Of a stretch of DNA of 10,770 nucleotides, positions 5,276-10,770 are shown in pieces (the stretch's first letter is position 1; each line of letters starts with the position of its first letter). Both the position numbers and the translations under genes were made by a program. The stretch is from Chloroflexota bacterium (lineage in GTDB: Bacteria; Chloroflexota; UBA4733). Location of the stretch: NCBI GenBank assembly GCA_025980355.1, contig JAICXR010000074.1, positions 1 through 10,770 of the forward strand, in the 5' to 3' direction. Under the pieces are notes generated by a model. The model made no database searches and was not told where the DNA came from. It saw nothing but the letters and a program-made list of their open reading frames with translations.

Positions 5276-6100
5276 ATGAGCGAGCGAGCGGGTATCGCCA
5301 CGATGTCGCCACCGACGGCGCCCTGGCCGCCGGACGACACCGAGGAGAGCGTCTTGGGCACCAACCTCCACCAGTGGACGATCGGCACGCTCAAGGCCGG
5401 GCTCAACGAGGCGGCGAGCGCCCTGGCCTTGCCCGGCGGGGACTGGCCCTGGCACGCCCTGATGCAGGCGACGATCACCGGCTGGCGGCATCCCGACGAC
5501 CGGCGCTATACCACCCTGCCCGAGGTCTACGTCTACCGTCAGGTGATCGACCTGCGCCGTCCCTCCCTCTCCCTGGAGCGCGACGGCCCGCCGCTGCTGA
5601 TCGTCGAGGTGCTGAGCCCGACGACTTACAAGGCCGATCTCGATCTTGAGCGGGGCAAAGGCTACAGCTACGCCCGGGGAGGGGTGCGTGAGTACCTGAC
5701 ATTGGATACCACCGGTGAGTTCGCCGACTATCGACCGGAACAAGGCCGCTCCTGGCGGCTGGAAGGCGGCGTCTATCGCCCCTGGCGGCCCGACGGGCCG
5801 GGCCGCTGGCGCAGCGAGCAACTGGGGGTCGTCATCGCGCTGGAAGGGGCGCTCGTCGCCGTCTACGGCCCGGACGGCCGCCGCCAGCTGCGCGAGGGCG
5901 AGATCAGCCCCGAACTCCACCGCCGGGATCAGGAACTCGCTCGCCAGCGAGTTGAGCTCGCCCGCCGAGAAGCCGATCTCGCCAGCGAGATCGCCCGCCG
6001 CGAGGCGGAGCGCGTCGCCCGCGAGCGCGCCGAAGCCGAGCTGGCGCGGTTGCGCGCCGAGGTGGAGCGCCTGCGCCGGGAGCGCGATGCCGAGCGGTGA
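5276..6100 (+). CDS. Uma2-family (DUF820) PD-(D/E)XK endonuclease with C-terminal coiled coil
   Basis: A 274-residue protein. Residues about 70-175 form the Uma2/DUF820 nuclease-like core: LPEVYVYRQ (the metal-binding 'P-D-V' position is Glu83 here), PPLLIVEVLSPTT with E111, then D123 and K128 in LDLERGKGYSYA, followed by GGVREYLTLD. The family belongs to the PD-(D/E)XK nuclease fold and is widely duplicated in Chloroflexota and cyanobacteria; its cellular role is not settled. A beta-rich part follows (LEGGVYRPWRP...VYGPDG), and residues about 212-274 are an Arg/Glu/Ala-rich charged coiled coil that probably mediates oligomerisation. ATG 5276 is chosen for the ribosome binding site GGGAGGTGGA seven bases upstream; an in-frame start at 5177 would lie inside the epimerase gene. 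It converges with the transketolase genes. Confidence 0.85.
   Translation: MSERAGIATMSPPTAPWPPDDTEESVLGTNLHQWTIGTLKAGLNEAASALALPGGDWPWHALMQATITGWRHPDDRRYTTLPEVYVYRQVIDLRRPSLSLERDGPPLLIVEVLSPTTYKADLDLERGKGYSYARGGVREYLTLDTTGEFADYRPEQGRSWRLEGGVYRPWRPDGPGRWRSEQLGVVIALEGALVAVYGPDGRRQLREGEISPELHRRDQELARQRVELARREADLASEIARREAERVARERAEAELARLRAEVERLRRERDAER
5934..5992 (+). repeat. Two perfect inverted repeats inside the coiled-coil coding region
   Basis: AACTCGCT (5934-5941)/AGCGAGTT (5946-5953) with a 4-base loop, and GATCTCGC (5975-5982)/GCGAGATC (5985-5992) with a 2-base loop. Each has an 8-bp perfect stem, and the starts are 41 bases apart. They lie in the Uma2 gene where the protein repeats an ELA/DLA-R-E pattern. 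They may simply result from repetitive Leu-Ala-Arg codons. Confidence 0.5.
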
Positions 6101-6119
6101 GCGCGCCTATCGTCGCTCA
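6098..6119. terminator. Inverted repeat at a convergent gene end (possible bidirectional terminator)
   Basis: TGAGCG (6098-6103) pairs with CGCTCA (6114-6119) around a 10-base loop. The Uma2 stop (6098-6100) and the opposing transketolase stop (read 6119-6117) form the outer three pairs. The layout is the same as at 1415-1435. There is no T-tract, so a role in termination is uncertain. Confidence 0.3.
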
Positions 6120-7058
6120 GGGAGCAACGCGCTTCATCGCCAGCGCCTGCCGCGCCGCTTCGGCGATGGCGGGCGCGTCCATGTGGTACTTGCGGAGCAG
6201 TTCCATGTTGTGCCCGCTCTCGGCCAGGACATCGCGGATGCCGATGCGGCGTACCGGGACGGGACAGCGTTCGCCGACGACCTCCGCCACGGCGCCGCCG
6301 AGCCCGCCGTAGATCGAGTGGTTCTCGGCCGTGACGATCGCGCCGGTCTCGCGGGCGGCGCGCACCACGGCCTCCTCGTCCAGCGGCTTGATCGACGCCA
6401 TGTTGACGACTCGGGCGTCGATGCCGTCACGGGCCAGCGAGTCCGCCGCTTCCAGCGACTGGCTAACCAACGGCCCACCGGCGATGATGGTGAGGTCGCC
6501 GCCGTCACGTACCTGGCAGGCCTTGCCCAGTCGGAAACGGTACCCGGGCGGTGAAACGTCCGGCCAGGCATCGCGCGTCAGGCGAAAGTAGACCGGGCCG
6601 TCATATTCCAGGATTGCCTCCAGGCAGGTGCGGAGTTCCACTTCATCGGCGGGGTCGACGACGACCATGCCGGGCGTCGCCCGCATAATGGCCGTGTCCT
6701 GCACCGCCTGATGGGTGGCGCCGGTATGCCCGGTGAGCAAGCCGGTGTAGGCGCCGATCAGCTTCACGTTGGCGCCGGCGTGGGCGACGGAGATGCTGAC
6801 CTGATCCAAGGCCCGCTTGCTCAGGAAGACGGCGAAGCTGGAGACGACGGCGACCTTGCCGAGGCTGGCCAGCCCGGCGGCCACGCCGACCATGTTCTGC
6901 TCGGCGATGCCCACCTGGACGAAGCGCTCGGGGAAGGCGTCCCGGAACTCCGTGACGCGGGTGGAGGTGGCGAGGTCGCCGTCCAGCACGACGATGCGCG
7001 GATCGCGGCGGCCCAATTCGACCAGGGCGGACCCGAAGACATCGCGCAAGGCGGCCAT
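6117..7058 (-). CDS. Transketolase, C-terminal subunit (split type)
   Basis: A 313-residue protein covering the pyrimidine-binding and C-terminal domains of transketolase. Visible family features are VLDGDLATSTR (24-34), the catalytic glutamate E53 in GIAEQNM, which activates the thiamine-diphosphate aminopyrimidine, the GHTGATHQAVQD segment (110-121), TPGMVVVDPADEVE, and a C-terminal domain with GPLVSQSLEAAD and ENHSIYGGLGGAVAE. Full-length transketolase is near 650 residues; this half and the neighbouring 277-residue half add up to about 590 residues, as in known split transketolases. The two should assemble to transfer two-carbon ketol units in the cytoplasmic pentose phosphate pathway. 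A 1-deoxyxylulose-5-phosphate synthase or another specialised ketolase is a weaker alternative. ATG 7058 lies 6 bases after the stop of the N-terminal half, with GGGGG upstream inside that gene. Confidence 0.9.
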   Translation of the reverse strand: MAALRDVFGSALVELGRRDPRIVVLDGDLATSTRVTEFRDAFPERFVQVGIAEQNMVGVAAGLASLGKVAVVSSFAVFLSKRALDQVSISVAHAGANVKLIGAYTGLLTGHTGATHQAVQDTAIMRATPGMVVVDPADEVELRTCLEAILEYDGPVYFRLTRDAWPDVSPPGYRFRLGKACQVRDGGDLTIIAGGPLVSQSLEAADSLARDGIDARVVNMASIKPLDEEAVVRAARETGAIVTAENHSIYGGLGGAVAEVVGERCPVPVRRIGIRDVLAESGHNMELLRKYHMDAPAIAEAARQALAMKRVAP

Positions 7059-7064
7059 CGGCGG

Positions 7065-7898
7065 CTAGGCCCCCAGCTCGGCCAGCGCCCGGGCCGTCAG
7101 TTCCGGCGTCAGCGGCTTGCTGTGCCACTCGAAGTTGTGCTCCATGAAGGAGACGCCTTTCCCTTTGACCGTGTGGGCGACGATGATCGTCGGCCTTCCC
7201 GATACCGAACGTGCCGCGTCGAGGGCCCGCACGACGGCCGCCATGTCGTGGCCGTCGACCTCCAACGTCTGCCAGCGGAAGGCGCGCCACTTGTCGATGA
7301 CGGGTGCGATATCCATCTGCTGGGAGACATGCCCGCACTGCTGTACGTCGTTATAGTCGAGGACGACCGTCAGCGTGTCCAGCTGCCAGTTGCCGGCCGC
7401 CATCGCCGCCTCCCAGACCTGCCCCTCCTGGCTCTCGCCATCGCTGATCATGGCGTAGACGTGGAAGGGGCGGCGATCCATCTTCGCGCCCAGGGCCATG
7501 CCGACGGCGATGGAGATGCCCTGGCCCAGCGACCCGGTCGACGCTTCCACACCGGGGACCAGGTGGAGGTCGGGATGCAGTTGCAGCCGGCTGTCGAGCA
7601 AGCCGAAGGTGAGCAACTCGTCGGTCGGGAAAAAGCCGCGCTCCGCCAGCGTGGCGTAGAAGCCGGAGGCCGCGTGCCCCTTGGAGAGGACGAAGCGATC
7701 GCGATCCGGCCAGTCCGGCCGGGCCGGGTCGATCCGCAGCGCGTGGAAATACAGCGCGACAAAGAGGTCCGTTGCCGACAACGGGCCACCCTGGTGGCCG
7801 ACACCGGCGTTGGCCGTCATTTCCACGATATGCCGGCGCACGGCTCGCGCCCGGTCTTCCAGCGCAGCGATGTCCGGCATCTGCGCGGTGACGGTCAC
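7065..7898 (-). CDS. Transketolase, N-terminal (ThDP-binding) subunit
   Basis: A 277-residue protein with the pyrophosphate-binding domain of transketolase. Motifs include GVGHQGGPLSATD (32-44), the conserved histidine in LSKGHAASG (H75), LHPD (107-110), the EASTGSLGQGISIAVGMALG segment (118-137), and the thiamine-diphosphate/Mg motif SDGESQEGQVWEAAMAAGN (152-170) closing with N183 in VVLDYND. It pairs with the C-terminal subunit encoded 6 bases downstream, and both are needed for an active site. The start is GTG 7898: it overlaps the TGA of the preceding small membrane-protein gene in a GTGA tetranucleotide, with AGG five bases upstream, which indicates translational coupling. An internal ATG at 7880 lacks a ribosome binding site. 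It is the first metabolic gene after a run of oxidase genes on the same strand. Confidence 0.9.
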   Translation of the reverse strand: MTVTAQMPDIAALEDRARAVRRHIVEMTANAGVGHQGGPLSATDLFVALYFHALRIDPARPDWPDRDRFVLSKGHAASGFYATLAERGFFPTDELLTFGLLDSRLQLHPDLHLVPGVEASTGSLGQGISIAVGMALGAKMDRRPFHVYAMISDGESQEGQVWEAAMAAGNWQLDTLTVVLDYNDVQQCGHVSQQMDIAPVIDKWRAFRWQTLEVDGHDMAAVVRALDAARSVSGRPTIIVAHTVKGKGVSFMEHNFEWHSKPLTPELTARALAELGA

Positions 7899-8110
7899 TT
7901 CTGCCTACGCAGGGAGCGGGGTAGCAAATTGCTGCCTTCCGCGATGAAGAGGGAGATCGCGCTCACCAGGAAGCCGGCGAAGGCGAAGGCACCGGCAACG
8001 TTCCACAAGAGGTCGTCGTGGCTGCGACCGGCGTCGTCCATCACGCCGGCGCCAATGACAATCAGCACAATCCCGGCGATCAACAGAGCGCGGGCATACT
8101 TGTTGTCCAT
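7895..8110 (-). CDS. Small two-helix membrane protein, unknown function
   Basis: A 71-residue protein with two predicted membrane helices, about residues 8-24 (LLIAGIVLIVIGAGVM) and 36-57 (WNVAGAFAFAGFLVSAISLF), joined by a polar loop DDAGRSHDDLL and ending in a basic tail (RSLRRQK), which would face the cytoplasm. I do not recognise a family. The gene is well supported: a strong ribosome binding site GGAGGAGG lies just before ATG 8110, it starts 18 bases after the oxidase subunit III gene, and its TGA overlaps the transketolase start. Its place at the end of the oxidase genes makes an accessory or assembly role in the oxidase possible, but that is only inferred from position. Confidence 0.7.
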   Translation of the reverse strand: MDNKYARALLIAGIVLIVIGAGVMDDAGRSHDDLLWNVAGAFAFAGFLVSAISLFIAEGSNLLPRSLRRQK

Positions 8111-8128
8111 CGGCCTCCTCCGTCCTCC

Positions 8129-8722
8129 CTATATCAAGTAAATGGTGATAAGCAGTGCTCCCCAGACGGCGTCGACGAAGTGCCAATACATGGTAGCCGC
8201 TTCCACGCCGAAATGGTGCTCCGGCGTGAAGTGACCGCGGTACGACCGGATCAGGGTGACGAGCAGGAATATCAGCGCGACGCTGACGTGGGCGCCGTGG
8301 AAGCCGGTCGTGACGAAGAAGGAAGAACCGAAGACGCCGTCCGAGGGCGTGAATCCGACGTGGGTGTACTCCCAGGCCTGGCCGCAGAGGAACAGGAAGC
8401 CCAGCACCATCGCCATGATCGTGAGGCGCTGGTGGGCCTTGCGGTCGCCGCGCTTGATCGCCTGACTGGCCATGTGCTGCGGTACGCCGCTGGAGAAGAG
8501 GATCACCGTGTTGATGAGCGGCAAGGTTAGTTCCAGCCGGGGATGGGGCGGCGGCGGCCAGGCCGGCAGGCTGAAGCGCAAGAACAGGTAGCTGGAGATC
8601 AAGGTGGCGAAGAAGATCGCCTCCGACGCAATGAAGGTGGCCATCGCCCACCATTGCATGCTGCGGCCGCCGATCGACATCTCCGTCGAATGGGCGGTCG
8701 CGTGCGCTCCCATCGCTGCCAT
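8129..8722 (-). CDS. ctaE: Cytochrome c oxidase subunit III
   Basis: A 197-residue membrane protein of the haem-copper oxidase subunit III family, in the short five-helix form (helices near 24-48, 67-85, 99-117, 134-158 and 175-196). Key features are FIASEAIFFATLISSYLFLR (30-49) with the conserved glutamate E34, WEY (117-119), the FHGAHV segment (141-146) and the C-terminal YWHFVDAVWGALLITIYLI with the family's 'WHFVD-VW' signature. Subunit III stabilises subunit I and its proton uptake; it has no redox centre. I chose ATG 8722 because GGGAG lies 5 bases upstream; the in-frame extension to 8842 is arginine/histidine-rich and overlaps the preceding gene. An ATG at 8713 is an alternative start three codons later. 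Confidence 0.92.
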   Translation of the reverse strand: MAAMGAHATAHSTEMSIGGRSMQWWAMATFIASEAIFFATLISSYLFLRFSLPAWPPPPHPRLELTLPLINTVILFSSGVPQHMASQAIKRGDRKAHQRLTIMAMVLGFLFLCGQAWEYTHVGFTPSDGVFGSSFFVTTGFHGAHVSVALIFLLVTLIRSYRGHFTPEHHFGVEAATMYWHFVDAVWGALLITIYLI

Positions 8723-8751
8723 ACCGTCTCCCAACTCGCTTTCGTGTGGCG

Positions 8752-9018
8752 CTAGGCCTCGCTGATCTGCACGCCCCAGGCGATGATGGACCAGCCCATC
8801 CCGATGGCGCCGATCACACTGATGACGATGGTGGCGATCCATTGCCAGGCGCCGACATCGGTGCTGCCGTAATGGGGGAAGAACAGAAACCCGAACATCA
8901 CCACGAAGAGGAAGAACGATAGCGCAAAGGGCCAGACACTCGGCCCGGGCAGGTGGATGTGTTCTTCTTCTTCGGTCTCGACATCGGTCGTCACCCCGCC
9001 GTGATCGCTGCTCTCCAT
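8752..9018 (-). CDS. ctaF: Cytochrome c oxidase subunit IV (small, ctaF-like)
   Basis: An 88-residue protein with an acidic, histidine-containing N-terminus (ETEEEEHIHLPGPSVWP) and two membrane helices, about 29-47 and 59-81. Length, the 'H-H-P-PS-WP' lead into the first helix, and position in the operon fit the small subunit IV of aa3/caa3 oxidases. The sequence family is poorly conserved, so the call leans on context. ATG 9018 starts 4 bases after the ctaD stop, with GAGGG about 10 bases upstream. The order here is I-IV-III, whereas the classical Bacillus operon is I-III-IV. Confidence 0.75.
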   Translation of the reverse strand: MESSDHGGVTTDVETEEEEHIHLPGPSVWPFALSFFLFVVMFGFLFFPHYGSTDVGAWQWIATIVISVIGAIGMGWSIIAWGVQISEA

Positions 9019-9022
9019 CGCT

Positions 9023-10675
9023 CTAATGCCCTCGTTTCCAGTCCGGATCATCCGGATGATCGAGATCCCACACCGGGCGCCGGCTACGGACGACCGGGAT
9101 CTTCTTGAAGTTGTAGACGGGAGGCGGCGAAGAGGTGGCCCATTCCAGGGTGTAGGCCCCCCAAGGGTTGTCGCCCGCCTTTTCGCCCCGCATGAGGCTG
9201 TAGAAGAAGTTGTAGATGAACAAGGCAGTGGCGAAGAAGATGATAAAGGCGCCGATCGTCTCGATAGTGTTGGAGCCGGACCAGCCCTCTCCCGCCGGAT
9301 AGGTGTAGACGCGGCGCGACATGCCCAGGATACCGACGATATGCATGGGGAAGAACGTGACGTTGAAGCCGATGAAGGTGAGCCAGAAGTGCCACTTGCC
9401 CATGCGCTCGTCGAGCAGCCGGCCGGAGATCTTGGGGAACCAGTAATAGGTGCCGGCGAAGACGCCGAAGGCCGTGCCGCCGAAGAGCACGTAGTGGAAG
9501 TGGGCCACGACGAAATAGCTGGAGTTCACCTGCCAGTCGATCGGCACGACGCCGAGCATCACGCCGGTCAGGCCGCCGATGGTGAACATCCCGACGAAGG
9601 CCACGGCATTGAGCAACGCCGTCGTGAAGATCAGGGTGCCGCCCCAGAGGGAGCCGATCCAGTTGAAGATCTTCAAGGCCGTCGGGATGGCGAAGATGAC
9701 GGACATGAAATCGAATAAGCCATCCGCCACCAGCGGCAGGCCGGCGGCGAACATGTGATGGGCCCAGACGCCGAAGGAGAGGAAGCCGATGGCGACGGTG
9801 GACCAGGCCACGAAGGAGTAGCCGAAGAGCGGCTTGCGGGAGAAGACCGGGATGATCTCCGAAATCATCCCCATGGCGGGCAGGACGAGGATGTACACCT
9901 CCGGGTGGCCGAAGAACCAGAACTCGTGCTGCCAGAGGATCGGGTCGCCGCCGCCGGACACGACGTAGAAGCTGGTGCCGATGTGCCGGTCCAGGAAGAT
10001 TTCGATGCTGGATGTCGTCAACGACGGCATGGCGCCCAGGATCAGCACCGCCATCACCAGCAGGGTCCAGCAGAAGATCGGCATCCGGTTGAAGCTCATG
10101 CCCGGCGCCCGCATCTTGACGATCGTCACGACCAGATTGACCGAACTGGTGATCGACCCGATGCCGAGGATGTTGATGCCGAGTGCCCAGAAATCCTCAT
10201 TCAGGCCCGGTGTGAAGGCCAGTTCCGTCTGGTTGGCGTAGTTGTACCAGCCGGTATCCGGCGCCTGGCCGACCAGGAAACCGAGGTTGATGAAGATGCC
10301 GCCGAAGAGGAAGAACCAGTAGCCCAGGGCGTTGAGCTTGGGGAAGGCCATGTCGCGCGCCCCAATTTGCAGCGGCACGAAGTAGTTGCCGAAGCCGGCT
10401 AGGATCGGCATGACGACCAGGAAGATCATCGTCGTGCCGTGCATGGTGAACAACTGGTTGTAGAGCTCGGGGGAGAGGATCTGCAGGTTGGCCCGCGTCA
10501 ACTGGATCCGCAGGAGCATCGCCTCCACGCCGCCGACCAGGAAGAAGAAGCCGGAGGTCAGCAGGTAGAGGATGCCGATCTTCTTGTGGTCGCTGGTCGT
10601 GATCCAGTCGACCAGGCCGGAATCCAGAAAGCGCCGCCGGGCGGGGGCGGCAACCGCCCCCGTATAGGTTGCCAT
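9023..10675 (-). CDS. ctaD: Cytochrome c oxidase subunit I (haem-copper, A-type)
   Basis: A complete 550-residue catalytic subunit. Ligands are all present: low-spin haem H79 (MHGTTM) and H394, high-spin haem H392 (VVAHFHYV), and CuB ligands H257, H306 and H307 (GHPEVY, WAHHMF), with the cross-linked tyrosine Y261. Both proton paths of an A-type oxidase are visible: the D-path residues N98, D108 (GARDMAFP) and N115, with glutamate E259 in GHPEVY, and the K-path lysine K335 in PTALKIFNW. It reduces O2 to water in the membrane while pumping protons. ATG 10675 follows AAGGGAAG at a normal spacing. The cytochrome c-domain gene ends 26 bases upstream and subunits IV and III follow, so this is a ctaC-D-F-E operon. 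Confidence 0.97.
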   Translation of the reverse strand: MATYTGAVAAPARRRFLDSGLVDWITTSDHKKIGILYLLTSGFFFLVGGVEAMLLRIQLTRANLQILSPELYNQLFTMHGTTMIFLVVMPILAGFGNYFVPLQIGARDMAFPKLNALGYWFFLFGGIFINLGFLVGQAPDTGWYNYANQTELAFTPGLNEDFWALGINILGIGSITSSVNLVVTIVKMRAPGMSFNRMPIFCWTLLVMAVLILGAMPSLTTSSIEIFLDRHIGTSFYVVSGGGDPILWQHEFWFFGHPEVYILVLPAMGMISEIIPVFSRKPLFGYSFVAWSTVAIGFLSFGVWAHHMFAAGLPLVADGLFDFMSVIFAIPTALKIFNWIGSLWGGTLIFTTALLNAVAFVGMFTIGGLTGVMLGVVPIDWQVNSSYFVVAHFHYVLFGGTAFGVFAGTYYWFPKISGRLLDERMGKWHFWLTFIGFNVTFFPMHIVGILGMSRRVYTYPAGEGWSGSNTIETIGAFIIFFATALFIYNFFYSLMRGEKAGDNPWGAYTLEWATSSPPPVYNFKKIPVVRSRRPVWDLDHPDDPDWKRGH

Positions 10676-10701
10676 CGTGTTCTTCCCTTTCTCGGCCGAG
10701 G

Positions 10702-10770
10702 CTACTTCAGGCTCTCCAGGTACGCCGTCAGATCCTGCACCTGCTGGGCATTCAAGGAGCCCTTGTGGAT
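10702..10770 (-). CDS. ctaC: C-terminal end of a cytochrome c-domain protein, probably oxidase subunit II (partial)
   Basis: Only the last 22 codons and the TAG stop (10704-10702) are in the window. The tail IHKGSLNAQQVQDLTAYLES followed by LK is the terminal helix of a class I cytochrome c domain, and it resembles the end of the lipoprotein cytochrome at 2506-3093 (SPGQVNDLVAFLETMK). Directly upstream of ctaD this is most likely subunit II carrying a fused cytochrome c domain, as in caa3 oxidases. The CuA site, haem motif and membrane helices would all be off-window, so a separate small cytochrome c gene remains possible. Confidence 0.5.
   Translation of the reverse strand: MHKGSLNAQQVQDLTAYLESLK

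Noticed and set aside
6711..8141. A 476-codon open frame on the plus strand across the transketolase genes
   Set aside because: It is antisense to three well-supported genes with clear motifs; the translation is Asp/Gly/Arg/His-rich without domain character.
8723..8842. N-terminal extension of oxidase subunit III from 8842
   Set aside because: It is Arg/His-rich, overlaps the subunit IV gene in another frame, and ATG 8722 has GGGAG five bases upstream.
9755..10402. Plus-strand frame opposite ctaD
   Set aside because: It is a complement shadow of an unmistakable oxidase subunit I; the acidic, repetitive composition comes from membrane-helix codons read backwards.
1..10770. CRISPR array, insertion sequence, integrase, tRNA or rRNA, defence island
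   Set aside because: No regularly spaced repeats, transposase-like protein, terminal inverted repeats, cloverleaf or rRNA sequence were seen; the single Uma2 gene alone does not make a defence system.

Overview
This is a GC-rich bacterial window that looks like ordinary chromosome of an aerobic, non-photosynthetic member of the Chloroflexota, perhaps close to Thermomicrobia/Sphaerobacter. That placement is an inference from the gene families: an LCP-type protein with a LytR_C tail, a Uma2 nuclease with a charged coiled coil, T/P/A-rich secreted lipoproteins and a caa3-like oxidase operon. No marker gene proves it. I see no tRNA, rRNA, CRISPR array, insertion sequence or integrase.

Left part (1-1417, + strand): the 3' end of a LytR-C-domain cell-envelope protein, followed after one base by a TolB-like beta-propeller lipoprotein. 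Next (1433-3093, - strand): a monohaem cytochrome c lipoprotein, a zinc-ribbon protein with a C-terminal membrane anchor, and a GlsB/YeaQ-type small membrane protein. The cytochrome gene and the next + strand gene diverge from a 141-base intergenic region with convincing back-to-back promoter elements.

Middle (3235-6100, + strand): a DUF6807 ('PmoA-like') protein and a sugar-phosphate isomerase/epimerase-type TIM barrel, only 3 bases apart and probably one catabolic transcript. A Uma2-family nuclease with its own strong ribosome binding site follows.

Right part (6117-10770, - strand, read right to left): the end of a cytochrome c-domain protein (probably oxidase subunit II), ctaD (subunit I), a ctaF-like subunit IV, ctaE (subunit III), a 71-residue two-helix membrane protein, and both halves of a split transketolase. 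The spacings are tiny, including a 4-base GTGA overlap, so terminal-oxidase genes and split transketolase genes look like one transcription unit.

Most genes belong to known families, and I do not see a convincing undescribed defence or mobile system. The points most worth a second look are: the divergent promoter, which corrects the start of the DUF6807 gene; a 12-base element shared by two promoter regions; the oxidase-transketolase operon; and two convergent junctions where the opposing stop codons lie in the arms of an inverted repeat.
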